Positions 44,794-56,061 of a DNA stretch of 64,000 bases are shown here, in pieces. The position numbers and the translations under genes were made by a program. Source of the DNA: Mercurialis annua. Its lineage: Eukaryota; Streptophyta; Magnoliopsida; Malpighiales; Euphorbiaceae. The notes under the pieces are model-generated. The model made no database searches. It saw nothing but the letters and a program-made list of their open reading frames with translations, and was not told the DNA's origin. The DNA is taken from contig NC_065575.1 of the NCBI RefSeq assembly GCF_937616625.2, positions 6,889,501-6,953,500 on the forward strand. The letters run 5' to 3'. Every line of letters starts with the position of its first letter. Position 1 is the first letter of the stretch.

Positions 44794-45740
44794 CTAATTT
44801 CGCAGTACGTATTATGCACATGGCTCGTAACGTGACTTGACAATATTTATTAATAAATTAATCAATGTAAATAATATTAATTTATGATTTATAATATAAA
44901 TTAAATTAAATTTATTACAATTGTATCAATATGTTTTATGTATAATTGATATTAAATTTTTTAGAGTTTTTGTTAGATTAAAAAATATTTTTATAGCAAT
45001 TAACTAATTTAATAGTAATAGTTATATATAAAAAGAATTCTATTTTAAATAAATAATTCCATAACATTGGTTTATTAAATGGACACATAAATAGTAAATT
45101 CAACACACGAAAATTTATAGCTGCAATTAGAACAGTAAATAGTTAAGGTAATAATAGTCTCTAGCAAGTAATAATTTGTAAATAGTAATTTTATCAAGTC
45201 TTGGTATATTTGGTATGTTATAGATAATATAGTTTTCTAATCCATGTTAAATTCTTATTTCCTTTATCAAATCAAATACATATTTTCTTATCATATGGTG
45301 TCAACTTTGTGATATTATTTCCTATGTATTATTATACGAAAATCAAAACCAGGTTAATGTTTATGTCTTGCCATATATGCTAGCTAATAAGATATAAGTA
45401 TAATCATGTATTCAAAAAGAAAGACATAATCATAATTAAAAATTAAATTTATTATATAATCATATATTATTTAAATTAGTTATTAAACTAATTAGAAATT
45501 AGTTAGAGTTTGTATTGAATTAGGAAATATCTAATGAGTTGGATTAGAATTTTTTAATTAGTATTAAATTAATTAGAAATTAATTAGAATTTGTATTGGA
45601 TTAGGAAATATATTATGAGTTGGATTAGGATAGGATTATTAATTTTGTTGATTAATTATATTAATAGTTAAAACAATGTTAAGGGTAATAACGTAAAAGT
45701 GCATGTCCCCCCCCCCTCATCCGTGCTTTTATATATAGTA
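44794..45740 (-). mobile_element. Helitron-like element H1 (degenerate)
   Basis: The left end ACTAATTTCGCAGTACGTAT looks like a diverged form of the ACTAGTTTTTCGCCACGTGC end of H3. The right end carries the CATGTCCCCCCCCC tract and abuts the CTAG of H2. In between is AT-rich DNA with an 85-base tandem duplication (45460-45640, AATTAGAAATTA...TTTGTATTG). Orientation minus: the hairpin-CTAG end is at the left. No protein gene. Confidence 0.45.
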
Positions 45741-46910
45741 CTAGCGTTTCGCCACGTACTACGTACGTGAGCGACATTTGTATGACCCGTTATGTATAAT
45801 ATATATTAATTAAACTATTAAATTAAAATTAAAATAAACCTACGCATGTGAGCGGCATTTATATGACCCGTTAAATTTATACGTACCGTTAATTTGTAGT
45901 TTAAATTTAATAATAATTTTGGTATTCAAATATAGATTTGGTTGTAATTTTTTGTGTGCAGTTATATATAATTTTTAAAATTTTAAGTATTTAGTTATGT
46001 ATAATTTTTGATAGTTTTGAATATAGTATTTTTTAAATTGATTATTGTAATTATTTTGTTTGTGTACTTACTTTTACTGCAATGATATTTGTTTGTACCT
46101 TCTGAAATAGTTTTCTATTTAAATACTAATTTTATACAAACACATTCTTTAAAGAATTTACGTCTAATAAATTATTGTTATGAGTTAATGGTGTTTGATT
46201 AGGAGTTTACTAACTCATTATATCACATTGATTTACTATGATTAGGTGTGTTTTAGCTCATGATAAGAATCTAACTACCAATTCTATTACTTTAGTATTA
46301 TCGAACACTTTATGTTTTTGTCTAAATTAAATTATTAAGTTTGTATTTAATTATACCCTTAATTTTCTTATAGTAGTTAAACACTTAAACTCTTTGAATC
46401 CTTATTAAATTTAAACTCTCTAAATTTTTAGATTGATTTCAAAAGATAAATCAATAATTAAGGCAGGCGTGTGTCCATGGTTCGGAGAAATTCAAGGATG
46501 AAATTGGAATTTAATTTGGATAAAAAATCAAATAATTTAATTTGAAATAAAGATTTAAAGAACTTGACTTCAATAAAACAAATAAAACTTAACTGAATTT
46601 TTATAATATTTTGGTAATTTATATTACCATATATAAATGAATAAAGTTAGAGTAATTTTAAGGTACCCATTTTCATTTTAACAATTTAATAAAATATTTT
46701 TCAATTATCTACAGCTATGCAGTTAGTAAAAATTTAAAATAAGGTCACAAAAATTAAACACATCATTCTTATTATTTGAAACACCAATTAAAAGCGTCAC
46801 GATTTAGAAAAAAAGCAGTAACTCATGTTTTCTATAGGACTTGCATAAGGGACATTTATTTGCAGGAAGTATAGTGCAAATTTAATTATAATTTTTTTAT
46901 TATAATTAGA

Positions 46911-46985
46911 AAAAAGAGAGCGTTTGTGGGAAAAATCGAACCCACAATTTAGCAGAATTGCTATTTACCGTTTAATTATAAATTA
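46911..46985 (-). repeat. SINE-like fragment with B-box-like word
   Basis: The minus strand reads TTGTGGGTTCGATTTTTCCC, then ACAAACGCTCTC. GGTTCGATTTT is close to the tRNA B box. Related to 49543-49600 and 30395-30450. Confidence 0.5.
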
Positions 46986-47109
46986 TTAACTTTATAAAAT
47001 AATTTATATGAATCTTATTATATTTATTATTACACTTTTTTTTGGTTAAATAAATCTCATTACATAAGTAAAACTAAACCTGACGTATATCTTCGAGATG
47101 AAAAAAAAT

Positions 47110-47285
47110 TTGCCCCCTCCAAATCCACAAGCATTGCAAACAAACTGGTCAGTGAGATTCAACTTTGACATTGGCTGCCTTGACCAATTGTAAAATCTTC
47201 TCTGTCCTTAAGGGTATACCATAAATTTCATCATCATGAATTTCATAACAGTGTATGTGCAAGCTGTTTCTCCTACCGACATCAT
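47110..47285 (-). pseudogene. Captured 60S acidic ribosomal protein P1 fragment
   Basis: On the minus strand: MSVGETACTYTVMKF, then (after a frame change) HDDEIYGIPLRTEKILQLVK and AANVKVESH, stop, P. This follows the start of plant RPP1 (MS..GE.AC.YA.L.L.D..I.IT..KI..LVKAA...VE.YWP.LFA), with a frame shift and a stop where the conserved Trp should be. The acidic C-terminus is absent. It lies inside Helitron-like H2, so capture is the simplest explanation. No function expected. Confidence 0.75.
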
Positions 47286-48222
47286 TTGATCTGGAGCTTT
47301 TTTTTTCCAATGAATACCTAATGGCGTCTAACTATAAAACATAGGTATATACATACTATTAATTCATTATTAGTCCTTATATAACTCAAACTACTCGAAC
47401 TCATTGTAAATTATTAAATTTCAATAAAGACTATTTATTCAAGTTACGTTCTTTAATAAAACCAAACTCTTTAATTGTCTTTATATTAGAATTAAATTTG
47501 TAGTCAAACTCTTTAACTGTATTTATAGTTTTTATATTAGAATTAACTTCTTAATTATAAATTTTATTGGAATTAAATTTGTATTTAACTTTGTAAATAT
47601 TTTAATTATTGGAGGTTAATATTGTAAATTTGCCTGTCCCCCCCCCCCCTTCATACTTATAGAATAGTTACTAGTTTTTCGCCACGTGCTACGCACGTGA
47701 GCGGTATTTATATGACCCGTTATTTATAGTATTAAATAAAAACTAAATTATTAAATATAATATTAATTTTTAATATATATATATAATAGAGTCAATTTTA
47801 AAATATTGATCACTTTAATTACTTTTTTATTTTTTATTTAGTTATGAAATTTGCTCTTTTAAAATAGTTTTTACTTTGCTCCTAAATATACTTATAATAA
47901 AATGCCTTATCAATTTGAAAATGAGACTATGAAAAGAAGCATAACATGTTGTTCCATACAATACACGAACAATAACAGTGATACGTTATTATTTTGTTGG
48001 ATTTGGAGATTAAGAACCAATGCTTAGGTGATGAAAGTAACAACACAACATATAACAATAATTTCACTTCATCTCGAATCATGAAATATAAATATACTAT
48101 TGATCTTTATCTATACATGAGTTAGTTAAAGAAAATTTTGAATAATACTTATCTATTATGAAGCATAAACGTTTAAGAGTCTCAGAGAATAAAATTGTAT
48201 AATTTAAAGGTCAAATGATATA

Positions 48223-48641
48223 TTAAACTCCAAACAAATCTTTAGAAACTTCAGTTTTACAACTCTCCTCACCGATACATGCCTACAGCAAAATAACACA
48301 AACACACAAATTCATTAAGAAATCATTCCCATTTAACTTAAAATTAAACAAAGACAGATTAGTTATTCGGATTAATAAAAATTACCTTTTGCACAATGAA
48401 TAAAGTATTATTAGATCTTGACAAGCTTCAATCATAAACCATTTAATTCTTGAGAATTATCGAAACTGGCGAATTCAATTCTGGAAATTAATTTACCATT
48501 GCAAGAAAGCTCAAGTGATTCACTCTCAGCAGTTTGTGATGATATTTTTATAATTTTATCAAAATGAACCGCTAATTTTATAATTATTGTTTTCTTGTTT
48601 GATACACATAAAGAAGTAAATTGGCCAACTCTAAATTTCAA
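48223..48641 (-). pseudogene. Captured exons of a GH35 beta-galactosidase (SUEL lectin part)
   Basis: The minus strand 48641-48432 contains SLELSCNGKLISRIEFASFD, the start of the C-terminal SUEL/rhamnose-binding lectin domain of plant beta-galactosidases. After an intron-like gap with acceptor TTTGCTGTAG, 48282-48223 reads ACIGEESCKTEVSKDLFGV and a stop, the following part of the same domain (AC.G..SC..EVS...FG). Two adjacent exons with their intron are therefore preserved in order. The catalytic GH35 part is absent, and the segment is enclosed by the H3 ends. Minus-strand sequence at 48780-48690 (SSESYCSLAKEVVALAKEK) may be another captured exon of unknown origin. Confidence 0.75.
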
Positions 48642-49496
48642 TTAAATTGAGTGATCTTAATTTAAAAATTAAAAAGATAACAATACATACCTCTTTTCTC
48701 TTTAGCAAGGGCAACAACTTCTTTAGCTAGAGAACAATAACTCTCGCTCGAACATTTATTCCATGAAAGCTACATAATCAATTTAAGCAAAATAAATTAG
48801 TATAAAAATACATAAAATAAAAGCTTTTAGAAAAATTAAATAGATAATACTGTAAGAAATTTTAATAAGTTGAATGAACTACTATGGTGATTTTATAGAA
48901 AAATTATTTGTAGTAAACGTATTTGAATGTGATGTTAACTCTATTATTTGAATATTAAGATAGCGTTTCAATTTCATTATACTCATTGTTATTTATTAAG
49001 GTATGTTAGCATAGTAATTATTGTGTTTTATTAGTGGTGTTTGTAGAAAAGTAAAATTTGAAAGTTCAGTTTAACTTAGATTTCTATTAAGGTTAGAGTC
49101 TTGTTTAATTTAAAATAGTAAAAAGTAATATTTTTACTATTTTCATTAAATATAATATAAATATAGTTTCGGAAAACATTTATTCACAGAATTAATGCTA
49201 TGCAATGTAAACATTGTATTTTACTAACCTAAACAATAAGTAGTTTAGAAGTAGAATTATATTCTCCCATTAAAAGTAAACTCCGAAATAAACTTCAAAT
49301 TTAAAATCAAATAATTCTAAACAATCCTAATCCGTATATAATTTTACTTTATTTTAATATTGAAATTATTTTTTATTTTTATACCTTTAATGAATCATAT
49401 TATTATAATTCCCGCATATTATATTAAATTATTAAATACGATAGTATTAATTTTTACAAATAATTATAAACTAATTTTTATTTAAATTTAATATTA

Positions 49497-49600
49497 TAGC
49501 ATGTGAGTGGGTGGTACTTATATGACCCGTTATTTAAGCGCTGAGCAGCAAACTGATAGGTTGTGGGTTCGATTTCTCTCACAAGCGCTCCCTCCTCTCC
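49497..49600. repeat. Helitron-end relic followed by SINE-like piece
   Basis: CATGTGAGTGGGTGGTACTT and ATATGACCCGTTATT repeat the subterminal sequence of the H2/H3 left ends without the CTAG. Directly after it GCGCTGAGCAGCAAACTGAT and GTTGTGGGTTCGATTTCTC give a tRNA-derived SINE-like body with a B-box-like word. Confidence 0.5.
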
Positions 49601-49764
49601 CAATTATAAAAAAAAATGAAGTTTTATTTCAATTTAAAATTATGAACCCCTAAGACTGTATGAAAATGATTTGGTTGGAGACGAAAAGAATTTCATTAAT
49701 ACTCTTGTATTGTAACATGTTAACGATTGATGTTAAATTCAAGTTTCTACTTCCTTGTACATGT

Positions 49765-50035
49765 AATATACTACATATGTGGCATTAGTGTTTATATATA
49801 TGCGATAATAGTATTTCAAATGCTTATCCTTTTATTATATTTAATATTATTTAAATTATTTTTTATTTACTTTATCTCCTCTTAATTATTAATTATACCA
49901 CATATGTGGCATTAGTGTTTATATATATGCGATAATAGTGTTTCAAATGCTTATCCTTTTATTATATTTTAATATTATTTAAATTATTTTTTATTTACTT
50001 TATCTCCTTTTAATTATTAATTATACCCTTAATGA
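49765..50035. repeat. Tandem duplication of about 140 bases
   Basis: A unit beginning CACATATGTGGCATTAGTGT or ACTACATATGTGGCATTAG and ending TTAATTATTAATTATAC is present twice (about 49770-49898 and 49899-50030) with few differences, inside H3. Confidence 0.9.
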
Positions 50036-50109
50036 AGCCTATTAACGTAATTTTTCCTGTCCCCCCCCCCACACATATAAAATAGTTATAGATAGATAGA
50101 TAGATAGAT

Positions 50110-51213
50110 TAAGCTATTTATTATAAAATTAATTTAAAATATTAAATTATTGAAAATTTTATGAATTTTACATTTTTAATGCTGAAATATTTTAAAAAAA
50201 TTATCCATTTAAAAAAATTAATATTTTTATTATAATTAAACTTATTTAATTATCACTTGCTTTCAACTTTAAAATAAAGGATATTATGATATTGTTTACA
50301 ACATTATAAGTCTTGTGTTATGAATATTTTTAGTAAAAAATAATAATATGACTTAATTGATAAGTAAAATGAAATTTAGTTGCTTAACTTATTTTCAATC
50401 CAAACTAATATGGATATAAATAAATGACAATTTATAAATTATATTATTTTTAATAAACTAATAAATATAGATTATTCTAAATATATAAAAACCATAGTTT
50501 GTTCATATATATTTTTTTATATCATAATTAAACTAAATTGAGCTATCAAAATATGTTTTATTTATATTAATTAAGTAAATTTACTAGAAGATATATTATT
50601 TATTGTAAAGATTAGATATTGTTTTACCGAAAAAATCCATACTACTTTAACATTTATTTATTTTACTTATAATTATCAATAATTGGCTCATTTATTTATT
50701 TTAAATTATTTAAATCTAATATTATAAATTATGCGTCGGAGCTAATTAAGTGGCTAAATAATCATTAATCGCTAGTTTGTTCAATTAAGGCTTTTATCTT
50801 TAATCTTTTAAATTTTTAAATTGATTTTTATTTTATTTTTTAATTTTGAAATGAGTTCCATTAATCGAACTTTGAGTCACATACGGTAATAATTTTAATT
50901 CAATTAGTAAATTCATCGCAAAACATCAATCTAAGCCCTAAATTCTTTTAGAAGAAATCATTGGCTCTTTGGATAAATTATTTATTGAAATTCTCTTTGT
51001 ACTCTTCAATATTCATTTTATATTTTTATAGAAGAAAAACATTCATTTTACATTTTACATTTTATATCCAGAAAAACTGGTGTCTGCACATAATATTCAT
51101 ACGCTCTTAGACTTTGTTCAGAACATATATATAGTCTCAAATTCTAGCTAGATTCGAGTGTTAAAATTAATTAAATTGTTAAAAATATTGATCCTTTAAA
51201 CTAATAGTACATG
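50110..51213. other. AT-rich region, no gene
   Basis: Very AT-rich DNA with no coding sequence or clear element border. Confidence 0.4.
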
Positions 51214-51629
51214 TTTATATTTTCTTCAAAGCAATTAATAATATTCATTGAATTTACAGATTTAAGACTTAAATAGCAATTTTCCTCTTTAACTTATAAG
51301 CAATGGGCAATTAACACAGAAATTAACTTTGTGGCAAATCAGTACACGAACTTGGTGATTATGGGCAATTAGCCCATTTTGACAAATTAACTTACAAGTT
51401 AAGAGGGTAAATTGCTAATTGAAGGAACTATAAACTTACAACTTGAGGAGACAAATTGTCAAAATGAGATAAATTGCCCATAATCACCAAATTTATATAC
51501 TAATTTACACATAAAGTTAATTTATGTGTTAATTGCCCATTGTTTACAAGTTAAGGAGTATATTGCCACTTAAGTCTTTATATTTTCTTCAAAGCAATTA
51601 ATAATATTCATTAAATTTACAGATTTAAG
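51214..51629. repeat. 53-base direct repeats bounding a MITE
   Basis: 51214-51266 and 51577-51629 are identical at 52 of 53 positions (starting TTTATATTTTCTTCAAAGCA, ending ACAGATTTAAG). They enclose the GACTTAAG-family MITE exactly. This is far longer than the 9-base duplication expected. Confidence 0.92.
51266..51576. mobile_element. Mutator-type MITE (GACTTAAG family), copy 2
   Basis: About 311 bases, ends GACTTAAATAGCAATTTTCC / ATATTGCCACTTAAGTC, clearly related to 36660-36973 (for example CAGTACACGAACTTGGTGAT). Instead of a 9-base duplication it has 53-base direct repeats at its sides. Confidence 0.88.
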
Positions 51630-51701
51630 GTCCCAGTTATATCAAATTAAAATCTACAATTTATGTAATTTTAGATTAAAGTTAGAGGATATATAAATAT
51701 T

Positions 51702-52285
51702 TGGGAAATTTACACCATATATAATAACAAGACAAAATATTTATAAAAATATTATTTTATGTTTCTCTTTGCAAAAATATTAATAAAACTTTTCATATTT
51801 ACTAAAATACCATCTCTTTTTTATCCTTTTCATTTTTTATTTACTTCAAGCCCTAATTTTTTCCTTACTCAATTACTATCCATCATTACCATCAACCTTC
51901 ACCTTATAAAACTTGCCCCCCGCCGATATCCTCGGTTCGTTGCCCCTTTGCCACGCGTCAGCCCCTCCACGCTGCTAGCAGTCTCCCACGTCGTTGCCGC
52001 AGCTCGCCAGCTCTTCATGTTTCCATTGATCGTTAGACTCTACAGAGCCGCCGCTTGTCAGATCTGAAGTTTCGTATTATATATGGATTATATACAATAA
52101 AATTACATACGTATATTATCTGATTTATATATGAAATTTGTATTAAATGTATACAAAATTATATTTTTATATACAAAAAGATAGTATTTTTATATTTTTT
52201 TTAAAAAGATAGTACCTTTAAAGAGTATCTTCGGGTAGTATTTTTATAAATGTTTTCTATTTGTCCAGTATTTGTGTAAAATTCC
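51702..52285. mobile_element. 9-bp-TSD element with GC-rich core
   Basis: 584 bases flanked by ATAAATATT (51693-51701) and ATAAATACT (52286-52294). Inverted ends TGGGAAATTTACACCATATA / GTGTAAAATTCC continue into ACAAAATATTTATAAAAATA-like arms. The core 51915-52070 is GC-rich (CCCGCCGATATCC, CCGCCGCTTGTCAGATCTG). The short open frame across it is a by-product. Same design as 18452-19231. Confidence 0.75.
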
Positions 52286-52859
52286 ATAAATACTTTTCCC
52301 CTTTCAAGATTAAGCCCAGACGTTTTCTACAAGATGGGCCAGCTCGATTATTTCTCAACTAGTCGTAAGCATGCGCATCTGCGCATAATCTATTTCATAA
52401 TTATTTAAAAAGATATGTTAATATATATAATGAAAAGTAATATTTGATAATTTATAAACTAATAAAAGAAAATAAAATACAAATCAATTTTATTTGAAAA
52501 AAAAAAACCTATCAAACATTTCAAAAATTAAACTTTGTTAAAGAGGAGCAACGATTTAAACTTCCAGAAGCTTTAAACAATTTTGGTCTTCGAAACACAT
52601 CAAGAAGAAGAATAATGGCTCTAGGAAGAAAAAAAATTAAAGAACATGGTATTTTCGAATAGAATGAGATTAAGATTTAGTAGTGATATTAGGTTTGATA
52701 AAAATAGAAGAAGAAAAATTAAACTACTGAAGAACGATGGAGAAAACATATAGAGTGGCTGTTTGAGCTTGAGAGCAGAGAAAAAAACTTTTCTTTTAGG
52801 GTTAGAGTAACATAAATTGTATATACGTATAAAACTCCAAAACTACGTAGTTTAAATTT

Positions 52860-53010
52860 CATCGGTTTGGTTGGTATGACCGAAAACCGAACCGAATAAC
52901 TGAAATTTTAAAAGTTTTAACCATAACCAAACCGAATTTTAAAATTATATTTTGTTTTGATCAATGCGGTTCGATTTGATTTGGTTTTTTGATTTTAACC
53001 GTTTAATGCT
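52860..53010. repeat. Degenerate GGTTCGGTT-family piece
   Basis: ACCGAAAACCGAACCGAATA and AATGCTCAACCCTAC are remnants of the hAT-type family of element 3. Confidence 0.55.
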
Positions 53011-53127
53011 CAACCCTACTTTAAATAATGGTGATATTTCTAAAATAAATAGAATTAGTACCTTTCATACAATTTTAAAGTGTGTTGCTATTTTTATTTC
53101 TAGTGTCATATTAACATATTAAAAGAA

Positions 53128-53631
53128 GGCCTAATCACTCAAAAACCCCTCACCTTTAAATTTTTTTTCAATTCCACCCCGACGTTGAAAATTTGTCAAT
53201 TTTACCCACTTTTTAATTTTCCGTTTTCAATTGTACCCCAATATTTTAATTTTTGTTAATTTTTTTACTTAAATGATAAAATCATTCAATTAATTAAGTC
53301 TAAACATGAAATTAAATTCTTTTTTATTCAAAAAAGTACAAATAAGTCCTTTATTTTTAAAAACTAACTAAAAACCATAATCAAATTAACACTAATTTAA
53401 ATTCTTAATTAATTTAACTAAATTTAAATAAATTTTAAAAATATACAATTAATATATGTGAGACATGGAGAATGTTTTAAACAAATTTCCAAACGCAAAA
53501 GACATTAATTTAATTTTTCAGGGTACAATTGAAACACAAAAATGCAAAATAGGGTAAAATTGACAAATTTTCAACGTCAGGGTATGATTGAAAAGGGGCT
53601 AAAAGGTCGGGGTTTTTTAAGACATTAGGCC
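53128..53631. mobile_element. Mutator-type MITE (GGCCTAA ends)
   Basis: 504 bases with ends GGCCTAATCACTC / GACATTAGGCC and a perfect 9-base duplication TTAAAAGAA (53119-53127 and 53632-53640). Arms share ACGTTGAAAATTTGTCAATT and its complement. Related to 56523-56974. Confidence 0.88.
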
Positions 53632-54825
53632 TTAAAAGAATGAATAATATTGCTATGGAAAAAGGCCAGATGATCATGTTAATATGTGGACATAACAAAA
53701 GATTATAAGAAACTAGTCGTAAACCCCGCGCATTTGCGCGGAATCATATTAATATATTTAAATAATAATTTTGTTAATAAATGAATACAAAATAATGTTA
53801 ATAAACAAAATTTGTAATATTTGAACTAATATAATAAAATAAAGTATTAATTTATTCTAATAATTCTAGTAGTTAAATTATTTTAATAAATTCAACATTT
53901 GCGAGCGAAATTCATTTTAATTAACACTATCAAAATTGTCTCAATTAGCTAATTTTGATATTTTTTTGTGCCACTATACCTTATAACTATTTGTAAAAAG
54001 TATTTGAACTTTAATCACATTCAAGCTATGTCATGAATGCATCATTTCGCCATGTTTGATTAAACGTGTGATCCCTAAATATAAACTGGTTTGTACCAAT
54101 TATGTTTTCTCAATTCATAAAATGCATCATTTCGCCATGTTTGATTAAAATTTGTTTAGTCATATATGATATGACATATGTGTTGAAAATTTTAATAAAA
54201 ATATAAGATATCAAAATAAAATTATTCAATAGAATATCTTCGCTTAATATAAAACAAACTATATGCATAAAAACAATATTTTATTTGTTCAATTGATTCC
54301 AAATAAGCTCAAACGAATTTGGATCCAAGTCTCTCCATTCTATCTTTGTATAAGATTTAGACTATAAGCAATTACAATATCTTAATAGTGATCATAGCAT
54401 GAAAATGAAAAACAGAAAAACGTAAAATACATTCTATCAAATTTGTTCTAGTACTATTTCAAATATATTTATTATATGAAAATTCAAACCATCAAAGATA
54501 AAATAAAAAAATTTAAATATAAAAATAATTTTTAAATCAATAACTTTTGAAGAATCTGAATTATTATATACCTTTATAATAATTAAAAATCACAATACGA
54601 AAATATAAATTAATGAAAATAAAACTTCACATAATATTAAGAGTTGAAATATTTGTGATCATTTTATAAAGTTCATATATGTATTTACTTCACATAATAT
54701 TAAAAGTTGAAATATTTGTGATTATTTTGTAAAGTCCGTATATGTATTTTAAAAAAATTATAAAAAGTAATTGCAGATAAATTTGCGAGAAAAATATAAG
54801 AAGCCTAATAGAGCAAGTTATACAA

Positions 54826-54826
54826 A

Positions 54827-54890
<64 letters not shown>

Positions 54891-54891
54891 T
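54826..54891. repeat. (TA)n(CA)n microsatellite
   Basis: A TA run (54832-54875) passes into a CA run (54876-54891). Confidence 0.97.
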
Positions 54892-54943
54892 TTATGAATA
54901 CATAAATAGTTCAAGATCTTACCTATATTATTTACTGATAATG

Positions 54944-55628
54944 TGAATAATTTACTGCTATTAAAAACCCTAGCCGCACACATCCTCTCCCAACAAAAAA
55001 ACAAACTCTAAGCTTGGCTTCCTTCAAGGCGACCGCCGATCAATATTTTGATCGGCGGTGGTCTCGTTTTCCTTTAATTTAGTTTTTATTTATATATTTT
55101 ATATATGATCGTTGTTTTTTGTTATTTTATGTTTTTATTTATGGTTGTTCTTATCTCTCCTTTTATGGAGTTTATATTTTCCTCCGTGGAAATTTTATAT
55201 TGCCCTTTTATGGGATTTGATGTTCCCTTTGTGGATCTTCTATTGCGGTGCAGATTTGAATCGTTTATGATGGAATTTTATTTTTAGGTTTTCAATTGAA
55301 TTCATTCAAATATATAATCCAGTTGAACAATTCAGATTGAAACTGTCAGAGCTGTGGATTTTGATAAAGTACACTTTGAATCTAATGCCCAATTGACGAA
55401 ATCCAGATCAGTTGCGTCCAGAAGACATTGTGATGCTCTATCAACAATTTGCAATTTTCGATTTCATATTGCTATCATCGGGAATTCTTATCTTATTGAT
55501 TTGCGCAAGAGGATTGCGGCTTTTATTATTTATTTGTCTTTTAATGTATTCGCAAAAAGCTATATACTTGAATTGTAATACATTTTCTAGTGCTGCAATA
55601 AAATCCTACATTTCTTCTAAAAAAAAAA
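54944..55628 (+). mobile_element. Polyadenylated retroposon with GC hairpin
   Basis: About 685 bases ending in an A-run (55619-55628). A 15-base target duplication, TATTTACTGATAATG (54929-54943) and TATTTACTGACAATG (55629-55643), has one difference. The 5' part contains CCCTAGCCGCACAC and a palindrome (arms 55033-55043 and 55048-55058, CCGCCGATCAA) able to form an 11-bp GC-rich stem with a 4-base loop. This is the product of LINE-type target-primed retrotransposition, either a non-autonomous LINE-derived element or a processed non-coding transcript. No convincing protein. Confidence 0.75.
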
Positions 55629-56061
55629 TATTTACTGACAATGCATCTCTTTTTTTTCATTAAAATTCTTTTTCTGTCAACTGTTATTTTCCTTGCAACT
55701 TGCAAGTTCTTTATCTATAAATTGAGATTTAAAAATAGTTAAAACTATATAAAAAAAAAGCAAACGTTATGAATTTAAGTAGTTTAGTAACATTAGAAAA
55801 CTGTTGGCACTTGTATTCTGGTGCAATTCGAATTCGACATAGTTATATGATTTTTTTATTCATTAAAATTGACCTAAATTCGAACAATAACAAACCGACA
55901 ATAAACGAATGATTAATCATTTTAGTCGGTTAATGTAATATAAAAATGATACGACAAACTAATTCAATTGAAAAATAAATAAATTGTATTTCAATTTAGT
56001 CAAAAAATAAATTTAAAAAAATTGCTCAAATTAGATAGCTCTAATCCATTGAATCTATTAA

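Larger units (their letters stand above)
45741..47669 (-). mobile_element. Helitron-like element H2 with captured gene piece
   Basis: The left boundary A-CTAG (45741-45744) is followed within 20 bases by a hairpin: on the minus strand CACGTACGTAGTACGTG, then GCGAAACGCTAG. This is the 3' terminus expected of a Helitron (hairpin shortly before CTRR). The right end has CCTGTCCCCCCCCCCC and ATACTTATAGA and adjoins the CTAG of H3. No target duplication, as expected. It carries a broken ribosomal protein P1 fragment and a SINE-like piece. No Rep/helicase, so non-autonomous. Confidence 0.65.
47671..50107 (-). mobile_element. Helitron-like element H3 with captured beta-galactosidase exons
   Basis: The left boundary A-CTAG (47671-47674) is followed by the hairpin CACGTGCGTAGCACGTG (minus strand), 12 bases from the terminus. 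The right boundary lies in a GATA run after CCTGTCCCCCCCCC; on the minus strand it starts TCTATCTATAACTATTTTAT. It contains a GH35 beta-galactosidase fragment with intron, a SINE-like piece, a 140-base tandem duplication and, at 49497-49540, a second relic of a Helitron end. No transposition protein. Confidence 0.68.

Noticed and set aside
49543..49600. Possible tRNA gene
   Set aside because: There is a B-box-like word, but no cloverleaf, anticodon arm or acceptor pairing; it matches other SINE-like fragments in the window.
45690..50080. Poly-C tracts as sequencing artefacts or telomere-like repeats
   Set aside because: They recur at the same place relative to each CTAG hairpin boundary, so they are part of the Helitron-like ends. 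Their exact lengths may still be misread.
51759..52067. Open frame of 102 codons in a GC-rich patch
   Set aside because: It lies inside the 9-bp-TSD element 51702-52285, and I could not recognise a protein family. The similar element at 18452 has no matching frame.
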